Part shown: positions 7,601-18,800 of the stretch, piece after piece
Position numbering within the stretch: position 1 is the first letter of the stretch
How the letters are laid out: each line of letters begins with the position of its first letter
Source: Clostridia bacterium
GTDB taxonomy: Bacteria > Bacillota > Clostridia > Monoglobales > Monoglobaceae
Length of the DNA: 32,461 nucleotides
Assembly: GCA_017397725.1 (NCBI GenBank)
Contig: JAFQIA010000004.1
Span: 1-32,461 of the forward strand
Direction of reading: 5' to 3'
Program-made: the position numbers and the translations under genes
The notes under the pieces: generated by a model
Told to the model about the DNA's origin: nothing
Databases searched by the model: none
What the model saw: only the letters and a program-made list of their open reading frames with translations

Positions 7601-9804
7601 TGACCGGTATAGTCCTGTGCCAGAATCTCACCAATCATTGCCGCATTTACCGCCTTGGGCTGAATCACAACCTGTACACTACCGGTGTTATCCATATAGT
7701 TCTCTGCAGTTGCTTTGTAGTAAACCACGGTATTTGTTACATCGGTAAAGGAGGGCATCTCGGTCAAATCATAGGTGCCCGCGGTCATACCGTAAACCAC
7801 CGTTGCACTCACGGGAGTGGTCACGCTGACCGATGCCTGATGACTCAATCCATCAAAGATGCCGGTGTAATTTGCAGTTTCCACCGTCATAGGAATCGGC
7901 TTGATGGTAAAGCTCTTGGTCACCTCACCGGTATAGTTGCCCTTTGCGGTAATCGTCACGCTACCACCCTCGGCTACGGTCACATTGTTGCCGTAGCGGA
8001 TGGTATAGTCATCCGCGGTAATAACGCAAGGGCTCTCGTCCGCAATCGTAACTGTGGGAATTATCTGCTGACCGGTATAATCCTGTGCCTCAATATCCTG
8101 AACCATTGCCTCAGTCAGGGTTTTTGCAGTAATTGCAATTTCGATACTTCCCTGATAAGTGATATAGTTGGGATCGGTAATCTCAAAATAGGTTTGATAG
8201 GTTCCCACATTCTTATACTTGGGAATCGTAGTCAGGTTGTAAACACCATTTTCGGTGCCATACTGAATCACCGCAGTATTGGGTACCGTCACAACCACCG
8301 AGCCACTGTGCTCTGCCCCGTCATAAATGCCGGTGTAGCTTTGGCTTTCCACCGTCATGGCAATGGGGTTGATGGCAAAGCTCTTGGTCGCCTCGCCGGT
8401 ATAGTTGCCTGTGCCCACGACGGTCACGCTGCCGCCCTCTGCCACATTCACATTGTTGCCATAGCGAACAGTATAATCCTCATCCTGAATGAGCAGGGTA
8501 CTATCGTCGGTCACGGTAACGGCAGGGGTTATCTGAGTGCCGGTATAGTCAAAATCAGAAATATCACCAACCATTGTCGCATCCAACGCTTTGGGCTGAA
8601 TCACAACCTGTACGCTGTCCTCATAGTCCAGATAGTTGTCGGCAGTTACCTTGTAATAAACGGTATGGGTGCCTGCATCCTTATACTCCGGCATCGTATC
8701 CAAGGTATAAGAACCTTGGGACTGACCATACTTGATGGTTGCACCGGTCAAGGGTGCTTTTACCGTAACGGTTGCCTTGTGGTATAACCCATCATAGGTG
8801 CCGGTATAACCTTCCTCTTCCACCGTCATAGCAATGGGAGAAATGGCAAAGGTTTTGGTCACCTGACCGGTATAGTTGCCCTTTGCGGTAACCGTCACGC
8901 TACCGCCCTCGGCTACCGTCACATTGTTGCCGTAGGTAACCTCGTAATCCTCGGTGGTAACCACACAGGGACTATCGTCCACAACGGTCACGGTGGGAAT
9001 AATCTGACTTCCTGTATAAGGCTGGGCAGGAATGTTCTGTACCATCGCCGGCGTCAGGAGTTTGGGGTCAATCTTTACGATTGCCTGACCATAGGTATCG
9101 CTGCGGCCTTCCATTTTACCCACATAGTAGATGGTATGCTGTCCTGCATTGGTAAAGACAGGGGCATCATCCCCATAAGTCTGCCCGTCAGCAGAAAATT
9201 TCATGGTCAGCACGCCCTGCTCTTCACAAGAATAGTCAAGCACGCCATGCTCCTGTCCGTCATAAGTTCCTTCAAAGGCGTTTACCGTCAGTCCTGCAAT
9301 AGAGGGCAGGGGTACAACCTTGATAGAAACCTGTTGGTTGCGGATGGTGTAGTTCTGACTCAACGCAGAAGCCGTTGCCGCTTCCACATAGTCAAACTCC
9401 AGTGTATACACCGTGTCATACGCCGCATTCTGAGGAATAGTGAATGCAACCTGTCCGGTCAACGCACCCGCCGAAAAGGGGGAACCCTTTACTGCAGTAA
9501 AGTTTTCAGGAGTAATTCCGGAATAATTACAGCCCAATTCGTCAGTTACAATCTTGGTTTCATCCAGAATCCAAGTGTCTGGGAAATTGTTTGAGGTCAC
9601 AAGGTCTGCCTGTAGACCTTGGAGCTCGGTATCGGCAGAAACCTCTGCCGATACCGTAATGATTACTGTTTCTCCCCGCATTGCGGTTGCCGGAGCGGTA
9701 ATATCAAACACTACATCCGGGGTTGTCGCCCCCACAAGACCTGTGGGGAGGGCAACCTGCAATAACATCATAAGAGTTAATACAAATCCTAAAAATCGTC
9801 TCAT
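4678..9804 (-). CDS. Large surface repeat protein: cohesin-like module, tandem MBG-like repeats, SLH domains
   Basis: A protein of 1708 residues with an N-terminal signal peptide (about 1-26). Residues about 27-165 resemble the cohesin-like module of the neighbouring 391-residue protein (R-G-E-T turn, L-Q-G-L-Q-A-D, G-Q-V-A-F-T-I-P). From about 175 to 1097 runs a tandem array in which a Y-T-G-T-Y-D-G unit alternates with a Y-G-N-N-V-x-V-A-E-G-G / G-N-Y-T-G unit of MBG type. About 1098-1270 holds MBG/YDG-type modules, then an Ig-like region, a cysteine-free InlB-type F-A-G-W-Y repeat, a poly-glycine hinge near 1430-1440, a second InlB-type repeat, and three SLH repeats (about 1527-1708; TRAML, TREQI, TRAEV). 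No catalytic motif was seen. The ATG follows the giant gene's stop after a single base (TAAAATG), so translation is probably coupled. The likely role is a long, wall-anchored stalk or adhesin carrying a terminal binding module. Confidence 0.92.
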   Translation of the reverse strand: MRRFLGFVLTLMMLLQVALPTGLVGATTPDVVFDITAPATAMRGETVIITVSAEVSADTELQGLQADLVTSNNFPDTWILDETKIVTDELGCNYSGITPENFTAVKGSPFSAGALTGQVAFTIPQNAAYDTVYTLEFDYVEAATASALSQNYTIRNQQVSIKVVPLPSIAGLTVNAFEGTYDGQEHGVLDYSCEEQGVLTMKFSADGQTYGDDAPVFTNAGQHTIYYVGKMEGRSDTYGQAIVKIDPKLLTPAMVQNIPAQPYTGSQIIPTVTVVDDSPCVVTTEDYEVTYGNNVTVAEGGSVTVTAKGNYTGQVTKTFAISPIAMTVEEEGYTGTYDGLYHKATVTVKAPLTGATIKYGQSQGSYTLDTMPEYKDAGTHTVYYKVTADNYLDYEDSVQVVIQPKALDATMVGDISDFDYTGTQITPAVTVTDDSTLLIQDEDYTVRYGNNVNVAEGGSVTVVGTGNYTGEATKSFAINPIAMTVESQSYTGIYDGAEHSGSVVVTVPNTAVIQYGTENGVYNLTTIPKYKNVGTYQTYFEITDPNYITYQGSIEIAITAKTLTEAMVQDIEAQDYTGQQIIPTVTIADESPCVITADDYTIRYGNNVTVAEGGSVTITAKGNYTGEVTKSFTIKPIPMTVETANYTGIFDGLSHQASVSVTTPVSATVVYGMTAGTYDLTEMPSFTDVTNTVVYYKATAENYMDNTGSVQVVIQPKAVNAAMIGEILAQDYTGQQITPAITVTDDSTPLIQDEDYTVRYGNNVNVAEGGSVTITGKGNYTGEATKNFTINPIDMTVESQGYTGTFDGNEYSGSVVVTTPNTAVIKYGTEEGTYNLTAIPKYRNAGTYQTYFEITDPNYITKRGSIEIAIGQKTLTDAMVEEITPQEFTGLQLTPAVTVRDNGLITIDDYTVSYGNNVTVAEGGTVTITGKGNYTGEVTKEFEIARVILRATATDYQGTFDGLNHQATVTVTNNSEAVLRYGMTEGTYDLTEMPTFTNAGEYVVYYKATAENYSDCIGSATVTISPKALTEAMVGDVANATYTSAPITPDVTVADGELLTAEDCTVTYGNNVTVAEGGSVTVTAKRNYTGEVTKNFAIEKAPLEITSESKTITYGDAFEFAVNYSGFVGAETKANLTSEAVVSGYSQNPDAGVYNLTLQGAEADNYSITYGEGYTLTVNKKDVTITALTVFDKLYDETTDAVINEGSVVFEGILSGDVVMLDLTGVTATFATAEVGDNIAVTISGLALKGEEGGNYQLTDTTFQTTASIKATISAAELAAQITAITVDRNATKLQLPTLPEGYTATIKSSSDEAVLDLAGNIVTGNTDTNVTVVLTISNEDGTETADTAEIAVVIPAHDTYQITVTAEANGTATGGGTYVKNQTVTLIATPASGYAFAGWYQGTTLVSSLASYSFAATENLTLVAKFATSGGSFGGGGGGGGGAIAAFTVKFVTNGGDAIKDMSVKANATIGSVPTPVKEGYTFVGWYTDKALTTPFDQSAVIKKAVTLYAKWEKVQEVPPVEPQLPAFSDVSKGDWYFDAVQYVVEKGLFKGVSETTFAPESSLTRAMLVTVLYRAENQPEIAFAERFDDVKVGEYYSDAVVWAAQTGIVSGISETAFAPNENITREQIAAIIYRYAKFKGMDGTISGTENAEYKDASAISDWAADSVAFCKKMKIMSGNDLGQFKPLANATRAEVAATLQRFFQGK
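6540..9100 (-). repeat. Tandem repeats inside the 1708-residue gene, with two-unit periodicity
   Basis: The DNA encoding Y-G-N-N-V-T-V-A-E-G-G recurs about every 460 bp across this stretch. The units are not equivalent: versions containing D-G-L-x-H alternate with versions containing G-S-V-V-V. The same 20-nt stretch starts at 7354 and 8290, 936 bp apart, that is 312 codons. This indicates expansion by duplication of a two-unit block. Confidence 0.85.
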
Positions 9805-9805
9805 T

Positions 9806-12800
9806 TTACTTCAGTATGCCTCCTTCGTTCAGCACTGCATTGAACATCATGACCACGTCCAGAATGCTGACTCTGCGGTCGTCGCTGACATATGCTGCCT
9901 CTAAGAAATCTCCGGTCAGAGCACAATTCGGCTTACGGTTGACGTGGTTAAACACCTGAACCACATCACTCACAGAGATTCTGCCTTCGCCGGTAACATC
10001 ACCACGAACAACCACGGTAAGCTCGGAATTTCGGTTGCCTGCCGCATCGTAGATGGTCAACTTGCTGCCGGTACCAATCTTGCTGGTTGCAGTCACGGTA
10101 CTGCCGTCTGCCAGCTCTACTTCGATGTTGCTGTTTTCAAAGTGGGATTTGATCTGTGCAGGAGTCATTGCCGCCATTGCCTGTCTGAGGTAATTGCCCT
10201 CACCCTCGGTCTTGGCTGCAATGTTCATATAGCTCTCCGGCGCCAGAACAAACTGCATATAGTCAATGCTTTCATCAATCACGTGATACTGAATTCTACC
10301 ACAAATGGTACAGGTTCTGTGCTTGATACCCAAATCCTCGCCATTTGCATTGGTTTCGGTCACATATTCACCATAGATATGGTTGTCACAAGCTATCTGA
10401 TGAGTCTGGATATCCATAATCTCGTCACAGATCTCACAGTACCGTGCCTTGTAGCCAACGGCGCCCGCCTGCGGAGAAACCAAGGTCAACCACTCGGTTG
10501 CGGTGCAGGTGTGTGCGTCTACAACGGTATACTGATATTCCTTCACATCATTGCCTGCCTGAACGAACAAGCTGCCGCTGCCCAGTTGGTCTGCCAGAAC
10601 CGAAATGTATCCGGGGCCTACAAAGGTCAGGACACCATTTTCGGTAACTCCGGTCTGGTTGGTAGTGCTGATCGCAAGCCCATCGCCCCAAACACGGAAG
10701 GTAACATCGCCAATGGTATCATTTGCTGCAAACCGCAATGCCTCACCTTTGACCAGAGTCATAGATTCGGTTTCGGTGTTCAGGCTTCCGCCATCTTTAA
10801 GCACGCTCATCAACCACGGTTTATCAAGGTTTTCTACTGCAGTCTGAATCACGCTGTCTAAATACTTATCCAGCTTTTCGATGCTGCAGAACCGTTTTTC
10901 GGTAGGAATCACATGTACGCTGTACGGAATGGAGGTGGTAGAACCTTGGAGGGTAGATACCAATACATCCTTCAAATAATACTTAATCGGAATAGATGCA
11001 ATGGCCCGCTCCAGCATTGCAAAGAGTTCTTCTTCTCTTACCGCTTGTTCAAGGGCAAGCTGTTCACTCTTTTCAATCGCTATCATAGTCTGTACCATCT
11101 TAACAACCCGATGGATGGGATAAGATTCAAAGAGGTTTCCGCTTTGGACAATCATTCTCAAGGTCTGGTAAACGCCGGTGGTCTTCAGCTTATTCACCAA
11201 GTCTACCGCCTTTTTATTGTTGACCTGCTTAAGCACCTCTGCAAAGTCAGAAACGGTGGTAAGCAGTTTCTCGGCAGCATCTGCTTCCTGTCCGGTGTAA
11301 CCCTTTCTTTGAATCATTTCCGCCAGCTGACCCTTCAGGGTTGCGATTTCCAAATATGCTTCATTGATGGTTTTTGCACCCTCAAGGTACGCCTCATAAG
11401 CATTCAGCAAATCATCAATGTTTTCCACATACTTTTTGATGTCATTGATGCCTGCCCGCAAAATGCTGCTGCGGAATTCGATGTCTGCCTCTACCTCAAT
11501 GGTGATTTTGTCACCGGGCTTGAATTCCGAAGAACCAATGCTTGCAAGGGTATTTTCAGAGAAGTATTCCTCCTTGACAAATGCACCATTAGAATAATGG
11601 GTTACCTTACCCTCTTTGAAGTGTTTGATGGAGTTGCTTACATTGTATAAGGTTCTGTCCGATACATTGGTCAGCTCGATACGGATGGGATAGCTGTCGC
11701 CGTAGAAGGTCATCTCCGGCACATAGATATCCATATGCATTGCATTACCTGCATAAACCTTAATGGGTTCTTCCAGAGTATAGTGCTGGTCAATCTCATC
11801 GTTCAAGGGGGAAAGTACCGCCTTTAACCGTGCGCCGATGTTGTATTCTCCTGCAACATCGCCTCTGACATACCAGTGTACCGAATGGTTCTTGCCGTGG
11901 CCGATGTCGGGAACATCCTGCTTGAGGGTCTGCTCGCCTTCCACCATTTCCGCAAGAGAGAGTCCGTTGGGAAGCTCCAGCTCAGCCGTACATTGGGTCA
12001 CAACGTCGGTCATAGAATTGTTCATAATCAACATTTCCACATCGAACATTTCCTTGAGCCATTGTACCTCGCCGTATACCATCAAATAGAAGTCCTCAGA
12101 AACAGGATAAATATGGACAGTTCCGGTAGACAGCTTCACAGGGATTCTGGTATTGGCAACACAGGTGTGGTTGCCGTTGAAGTAGGTCACGATGTTTGCC
12201 TTTTCCGTACCAAAGGTCAAGGTGACATTATACTTGACCACATGGTTGTTGCCGGGAGCGGTCACATCGATGCCCGCATTGATGATTTCATCATAAGTCA
12301 TTACCTTGGAGGACAGCTTTGCCTCAACCAACGGCTTGTCGCTCAAGCCAATGACAGGAACGCTCTGTTCACCGGAGGTAACGTTGATAGAAATCCGTCT
12401 GGTCAGGCAGCCTGCTGCATAGAGGGAAACATTCACGTTGCCCACCGGCAGGAACTGAGATACCTGACCGTTTTCGTCGGTGTAGAAGGTGTTCTCACCG
12501 TCGTTATCGGTAGAAATAAAGATTTGTGCATTCTTAATGGGTGCCAAGGTGTTGGCATTGACCACGGTAAAGTGTACCAAGCCGTAATTGGGATTGCTCA
12601 GGTCTACCGGAAGCTTTTCCAAAAGCTCTACTTCGGTATAAGAACAGGTTCCGCAGACGCGGCTTCTCTCACCCTCGGAAAGTACATCCGGTTCCTTGGT
12701 CTGCGCCCAATCGCCAAAGCTGTGGCCGATGGCAGAGATCATCCGCTTTGCAACTCTGCCACACTTTGCACAAGTGCGTGTATCGTAACCATTCTCAGTA

Positions 12801-15800
12801 CAGGTGGGATCTTGCGCTCTTGTCCAATCGGAATATTCATGCGCATCACAGATGGTTCCGCCTGCCGCACCCAAAGAGGGATAGCCGTCACCCTCGGGGT
12901 CGATTTCCCAGATGGTGGTAAAGTCAAATCCCACAAAGCTGTTGGGATTCTTCATTTCCGCATCAGTAAGAGGCGTTCCGTAGACACCTTCATCTTCTGC
13001 ATCCCATGCTGCAAATTTATCCTGATTGTAATAACAATCGGTTGCGGTGTTGATGGTATCCGCTCTCCGAGTGTCCGCAAAGGGAACTGCTGTACGAATT
13101 TCTGCATCGTCATCCTTCTCTACGGTCATATTGCTGTAACAGTTCTCAAGAGAACTCTGATCCAGCTGACCAAAACCGGTTACCCAGTTTACGCCTTCGC
13201 CCAGAGAAACGGTTCCGCTATAATAACTGTTCTGTACTTCGCTCAGGCAAATCTCTTTGGCGATGCCAAACATCGCACCGGTTCCGGATATATCCACTGT
13301 TGCAGATACACCGTCCAGATAGCTGCCGCCCACTTCATCCGCAACACCGGCAATGGAAAGGTTGATATCTCCATCCACCTGTACGCTACCGGTGGTATGC
13401 ACATTGCGGATATCACTTTCAATCACATTTCCTGCCAAACCGCCAAAGAAGATGGCGTCTTTTGCTGTTTCCTCTGCATCAATATCAGTTGCAAGCTCTA
13501 TGGTAAGATTGCGAACCACTGCACGACTCATTTCCTGGAAAAATCCGGTTTCGCTCCAATCGCTCCATTCTTCGGCTGTAACATCGATGTCCACATTCCG
13601 GATGGCATAGCCTTTGCCGTCCAGAACGCCCTCGAATATCACCGGCGTCCATTCTTCGGTCAGGGTAATGTCGTTTTTCAGGACATACACGCCGTCCGCA
13701 TCCGTGCCGATGGCACGCAATTCTTCCTCGGTGCTGATTTCCACCACATTTTTACGGGTGAATCTTGCAATGGCAGTCATATTCTGCTCGACGCATGTTA
13801 AGTCCTTGCTCCATTCCTTAAAGATATAACCGCCGTTTTCATCTGCCGGACGATAGGGAACGCCCACAAACTCACTGCCCTCGCCTTTCTTGACGTAATC
13901 AGTAGCAAAAATGGTGCCGTCGTAGTTCTTGTAGGTTACAGTCACATATTCTGCCATGTTAAACTGCGCATAGACAACCAAATCATCGTATACATCGGTC
14001 AAATCTTGACTCCAGCCGCTGAACTCATATTCCATTCCATTATAAGCCGGTCGGGTGGGGGTCGCTCCTGTGTAGGCAGCCGAGCCACCTGCCGGAACGG
14101 TTACGGTATCCAATACCGCGCCGTCATAGTTCTTAAAGGTCACAGTATAGAAATCCTTGACCGGAATCACTTCGATGATCCGGAACCCAAATTCCACATT
14201 ACTTCCATCTGTATCAAGCCGGATGCTGAAGGAATTTCCGGGCACCGTCACGCTCAGTCCTCTGAGCATATAGCCGGAATATTTGCCGCCTACCTGCTTG
14301 CCTGCTCCATCATAAATGTAGAGAATGTCATAATTTCTTTCGGTGTAGCTATCCTGAGAGAAGGTAATCCGCAACGCATCTGCTTCGGTAGGATGGGTAT
14401 AGGTATAGGGATTATCGACATTATCAAAGTTATTTGCATAGGGGTGCTCGGATTCCAGATAAGTCCGCTCCGCCTTGAACTGTGCGATGAATTCAGTATC
14501 GGCTGTAATGTTTTCAAGGCTCTTGTCCCAACCGATAAAGGTGTAAGCAACATTTTCCTCGTTCTCACGCACGGGCGTCAGCTCGGTATATTCTGCCGTA
14601 CTACCGCTGAGCACTCGCTGGGTTTCCAGAACCGTACCATCGTAATTCTTAAAGGTTACGGTGTGGTAGATTATCGGCTGAATATCGGTAATGGAGAATC
14701 CAAACTTCTCGTTGCTGCCATCACTGGTCATCCGGATGCTGAAGGCATTGCCCTCAACCGTAATGGTGACACCACGAAGTCCTGTACCGCTGTACTTTCC
14801 TACCTCATTGCCTGCTCCATCATAGATATAGATATAGTCATAATTCCTTTCCGTTTCGGTCATCTGCGAGAAGGTAACAGCAAGGCCGTCCACTTCCGTA
14901 GGATGCACATACATAGGATAGGTTTTATCCATATTCGGGGCATAAGGATGTTCGGATTCTAAGATTGCCTCGGGGTAGATGACATCTGCCGCCTTGGGAA
15001 TGGTAATCTCAAACAGATTTTCTTCCCCTACAATATAGACCGCTGCCTCAGATTCTTCTGCATAGAAGCTGCCATCCTCGCCAAGGTATACCGCCCAAGG
15101 AATTCTATATCCCTGTGAACCGGAGTTCGCATGATACCTAACAATATATTCTTCCGCAATCTTGGTTTCCGGAAGAACCATCTGTACCTTTTTCTCATCC
15201 TCGCTGCTTCTTGGATTCAAATAGAAGTCCCGGGACTCTACAAATTCCCCGTCCTTGCTTTCGATGTAGAGATAACCGGATACAGACTCGTTCTGTACCA
15301 AGTCTGCATCCAAATCAAACTCAAAGAGCAAACCGGTGGGAATCTGCAACTGCAAATCGGTGATATCCCGCGTTACCGAGAAGTAAGGTCTGTCGTACCA
15401 ATCATAGGCTACGCTGCCGTCGGTGCCGTAGTAAACATCGCCAAGGTATGCATTGCCTAAGTTATCTCCATAGTAATATCCACCGCCTTCTAAATACCTC
15501 TCCTGTGTGGATGCCTTGGAAACACCAAACATAAAGGGCGCGGTGAGATTTTCGCTATCAAAGTAAAGCTCGTTGTACATTCCGTCCAGGTTAAGATTAT
15601 AGGAAATTTCTCCCTCTTCGATGGCGACACCGTTAGGCAACCGCAAGGTGCCTGCTAAGGTATAGCCGGTTTCCACCGCAATGTCGATGCCGGTGATCGC
15701 ATCGCCTTGCTCCACCGAAACAATCTCTTCCGAATAGTTAGAACCAGACTTCACCAGATTGTTTTTGCCATAACTCCAGGGACGGAGTCCAAACTGATAG

Positions 15801-18800
15801 TTACCCACCGTGTTGTAGGGCAGACATGCATAATAGTTGTTGTCCTCGTCTACCCTCGCATACACATCATCGTAGTAACTGTCGGATTCTTCACGGAAAA
15901 TAAGGTAGATATACTCCATATCCTCCAGCTGACGATAATCCTCACCCAGCAGAATCTTACCGGTAACCGTAGTCCGCTTGGGGATGGTGATATTGATGCC
16001 GCTGGTGTTCAGGCTCACATAGTCGCCGTCATCTCTCTGGGTTACCACACCCTCGGAGGTGTAATAGAACCACTCGTCACAAATATTGGAGTATTCATCA
16101 GAATACACTTTTACTTCAATATAATACTCGCCAAAATCCTGAGGGATGGAAATCCGGTATTCGTAATCCTTGGCTTCATCTGCCCAGAAAGTGTGTGCAT
16201 GATAAGTATTCGAACTGGTGGTGCTAATCGCTTTGACAGATACCTCATAGCTTTCGCCCTCTTCAATGACACAACCCTCTTCAAAGGAGATGGTACCCTT
16301 GATATAGTTGGTCATATCCTCGGTCTTTGCCAAAGGCATGGTAATGGTGTTGGTGGTTCCAAGTGTATGGGGCTGTGCATCCGCCATACTCTTGGTTGCG
16401 GTACCGTCCGGATTCACATAGACATTTTGACCTTCAAACAATTCGCCGCCACCATTATATAAATAGTAGTACGCATACACGCTCTGTCCTGCCACATCTT
16501 CAGACAGTACTGCATAGTAGGTGTCGCTTGTTTGATTGGAGCCTAAAGAGATATATCCGTCCCAAACAGTTTGGAAGGTTGCCGCTGTGCCGGTCATCTC
16601 CTGGGTTGCAAGATATGCATAGCCTCTGATGTATTCATAAACATCCGCCGGTTTGGTCACGGTAACTGCAACCGGAATACCGGTCAAGAGAGTCATATTC
16701 TTACCGGTGATATCACCGGTAATTTTCATTCCGGAAATATCCCAGTTGGTATCCGTTAACACACCCTCTGCACCATAATAGAAGTATCCATCCATCAAAT
16801 TGGTGGACGGGCTTTCTACCCGATTATCCCAGTAGTTTACATATACCTGAAGCACCACGCCATCGGGGTTTTCTTTCGGCACGACGATGCGATAACTTGC
16901 TGACCGCTCTGCATTGGTAAGCGTTGCATAGGCGTAGCTCTCACCATAACTGAGATTCACATTGACATAAGTGGTATCCGGGAGATAAGCATTGGTAGGC
17001 AAGCTTACAGTACCGGAAATTACATACCCGGTTTCAAAAGCAAGATTGATACCGCTTTTCTCTACCCCTGGGGTCATGGAAATTGCCCCCTGGTTCTCGT
17101 TCTCCTCCCGATAGGTATAGTTCTTTGCCAGAATGTTACTGGTAAGGTTATAGGGCGCACTGTAGCTAAGCCAATAGTCCCCGCTTGCGCCTGCAGGAAC
17201 ATATGCCTCAAATTGATTCTGTGCATTGACAAACGCATTGGCGCTATAATAACGGGTATAATCCACCGGATTAAAGCCCAAGGAAATCCAGGAAATCGCC
17301 TTGTCACTCCGAAAATCCGTCGGCAGAACAAGAGATCCTGTCATTTTGGTTCCCTTTAATAAGGTGAAGGATAGGTTGTTGGTTGTTCCCAACTCAATTC
17401 TTGTGGCATCTGCCTCTTTGCAAACCAAACCGGCAGTGCTGTAATAATACTCGCCCATACTGAGGTTGGTTTTTACCGGAACATAAATATCGTCATCGTT
17501 TCCGTTTGCAGAACCGCCGCCGCCGGAAGCACCGCCGGTTGCAGAGTTTTGATATTCCCATACGTTGACATACAGGATTGCATTGGTCCAGTCAGAGGGC
17601 ACCACTATCTGATACTGGAAGCTTTGGGAAACACTGTCTACCCGGTAATTTTGATATTCTTCCGAATAAGATGCAAGGTCTCTGACCCGAATCTGTACCT
17701 GCAAATCGCCGTCAGCAAACGCATCTGCCGGGAAACTGATGGTTCCCGAAACCAGCTTGCCGGTAGGCATAATCATACTATAAGAGGTACCAGGGGTTAC
17801 CGCAATTGCCTCGCTTTGGTATCTTACCAACTGTCCGTCCCCTGCATAATAGTAGGAACGATCTTCTTCCGCACTGCTGTTTGCTGCATGATAAACATAA
17901 ATACGCAGGTAATAGCTCTCGTTTGCCTTTACCGGAATGGCAAATGCCTGTGGGGTAAAGGGAGTGGTTGTGGAGCAGTCTTTGCTATAGGTCTCTCCGG
18001 AAAGAGATTCTGCACAAACCTCATATCGAATTGTTCCGCTTTCGTACCACGCGGTGCTTGGCAGAACCACCGTTCCGCTCAGCATTGCCGCCTGTTCTAA
18101 GGTGAAAGTAATCGAGGAGTCTTCCCATACCACTTGGTTAAAGGGAATCTGCATCCGCGTTACCAAGGGAAGATCACCCGCATAGATATGTGCCCTTATA
18201 CTATACACATCACTGCCCTTGGGAAGGATGATTTTTCCGTTGGCTTGGGTATCCCCTGCCAGAATGGACATAGGATACCCACCGCTTCCATATCCACTGC
18301 CGTACACTTCAAATTCAATGGTTACATCTCTGTCGCAAACCATACCTGCAGGGAGCGACGCCTCTACGTCGATGGTTACGCTTTCCTCAAAATACAAATC
18401 CTCATATCCATTGGAATCGGTGTTCGCCGAGGGCATCATATTCACAGGTTCAAAGGTCTGTGCATAGGCATCGACCCAAGCGAATCTTCCAGCTTGCTCA
18501 AACCATTCCGGTTCCAGGAAGGAATATTCCACACTTTCCTCTCCCGGAGCAATCAGGTAATTCTGATAGGAAGAATCGGAATTGATTTCTATATTGACAC
18601 CGCTATCCGGAGCCTCAAAGGGCAGATAGACGGTTCCCTCATACAGATTATAGTGTCCTGCGCTTACATTGATGGTTTGATATTGCTGCAGGGTATACAC
18701 ACTGTCATTGTAAATAAAGCCATTCTCGTCAAGATCGGTTCCAGCTGTCAAAAGTTCAAAGCTTTCGCCCAGATGTGCTACCGGAACAGAAATGCTGTAG

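Noticed and set aside
5962..8787. Long rightward ORF (941 codons) opposite the 1708-residue gene
   Set aside because: It is the antisense of the repetitive region; it has no ribosome binding site or family match, and the leftward frame has signal peptide and SLH domains.
9136..9594. Rightward ORF at the end of the giant/1708-residue gene junction
   Set aside because: It has no ribosome binding site and lies antisense to the signal-peptide and cohesin-like region of a convincing gene.
12640..12860. CxxC segments of the giant protein as a separate zinc-finger gene
   Set aside because: They are in frame within the continuous 3661-codon gene, with no stop or start signal around them.
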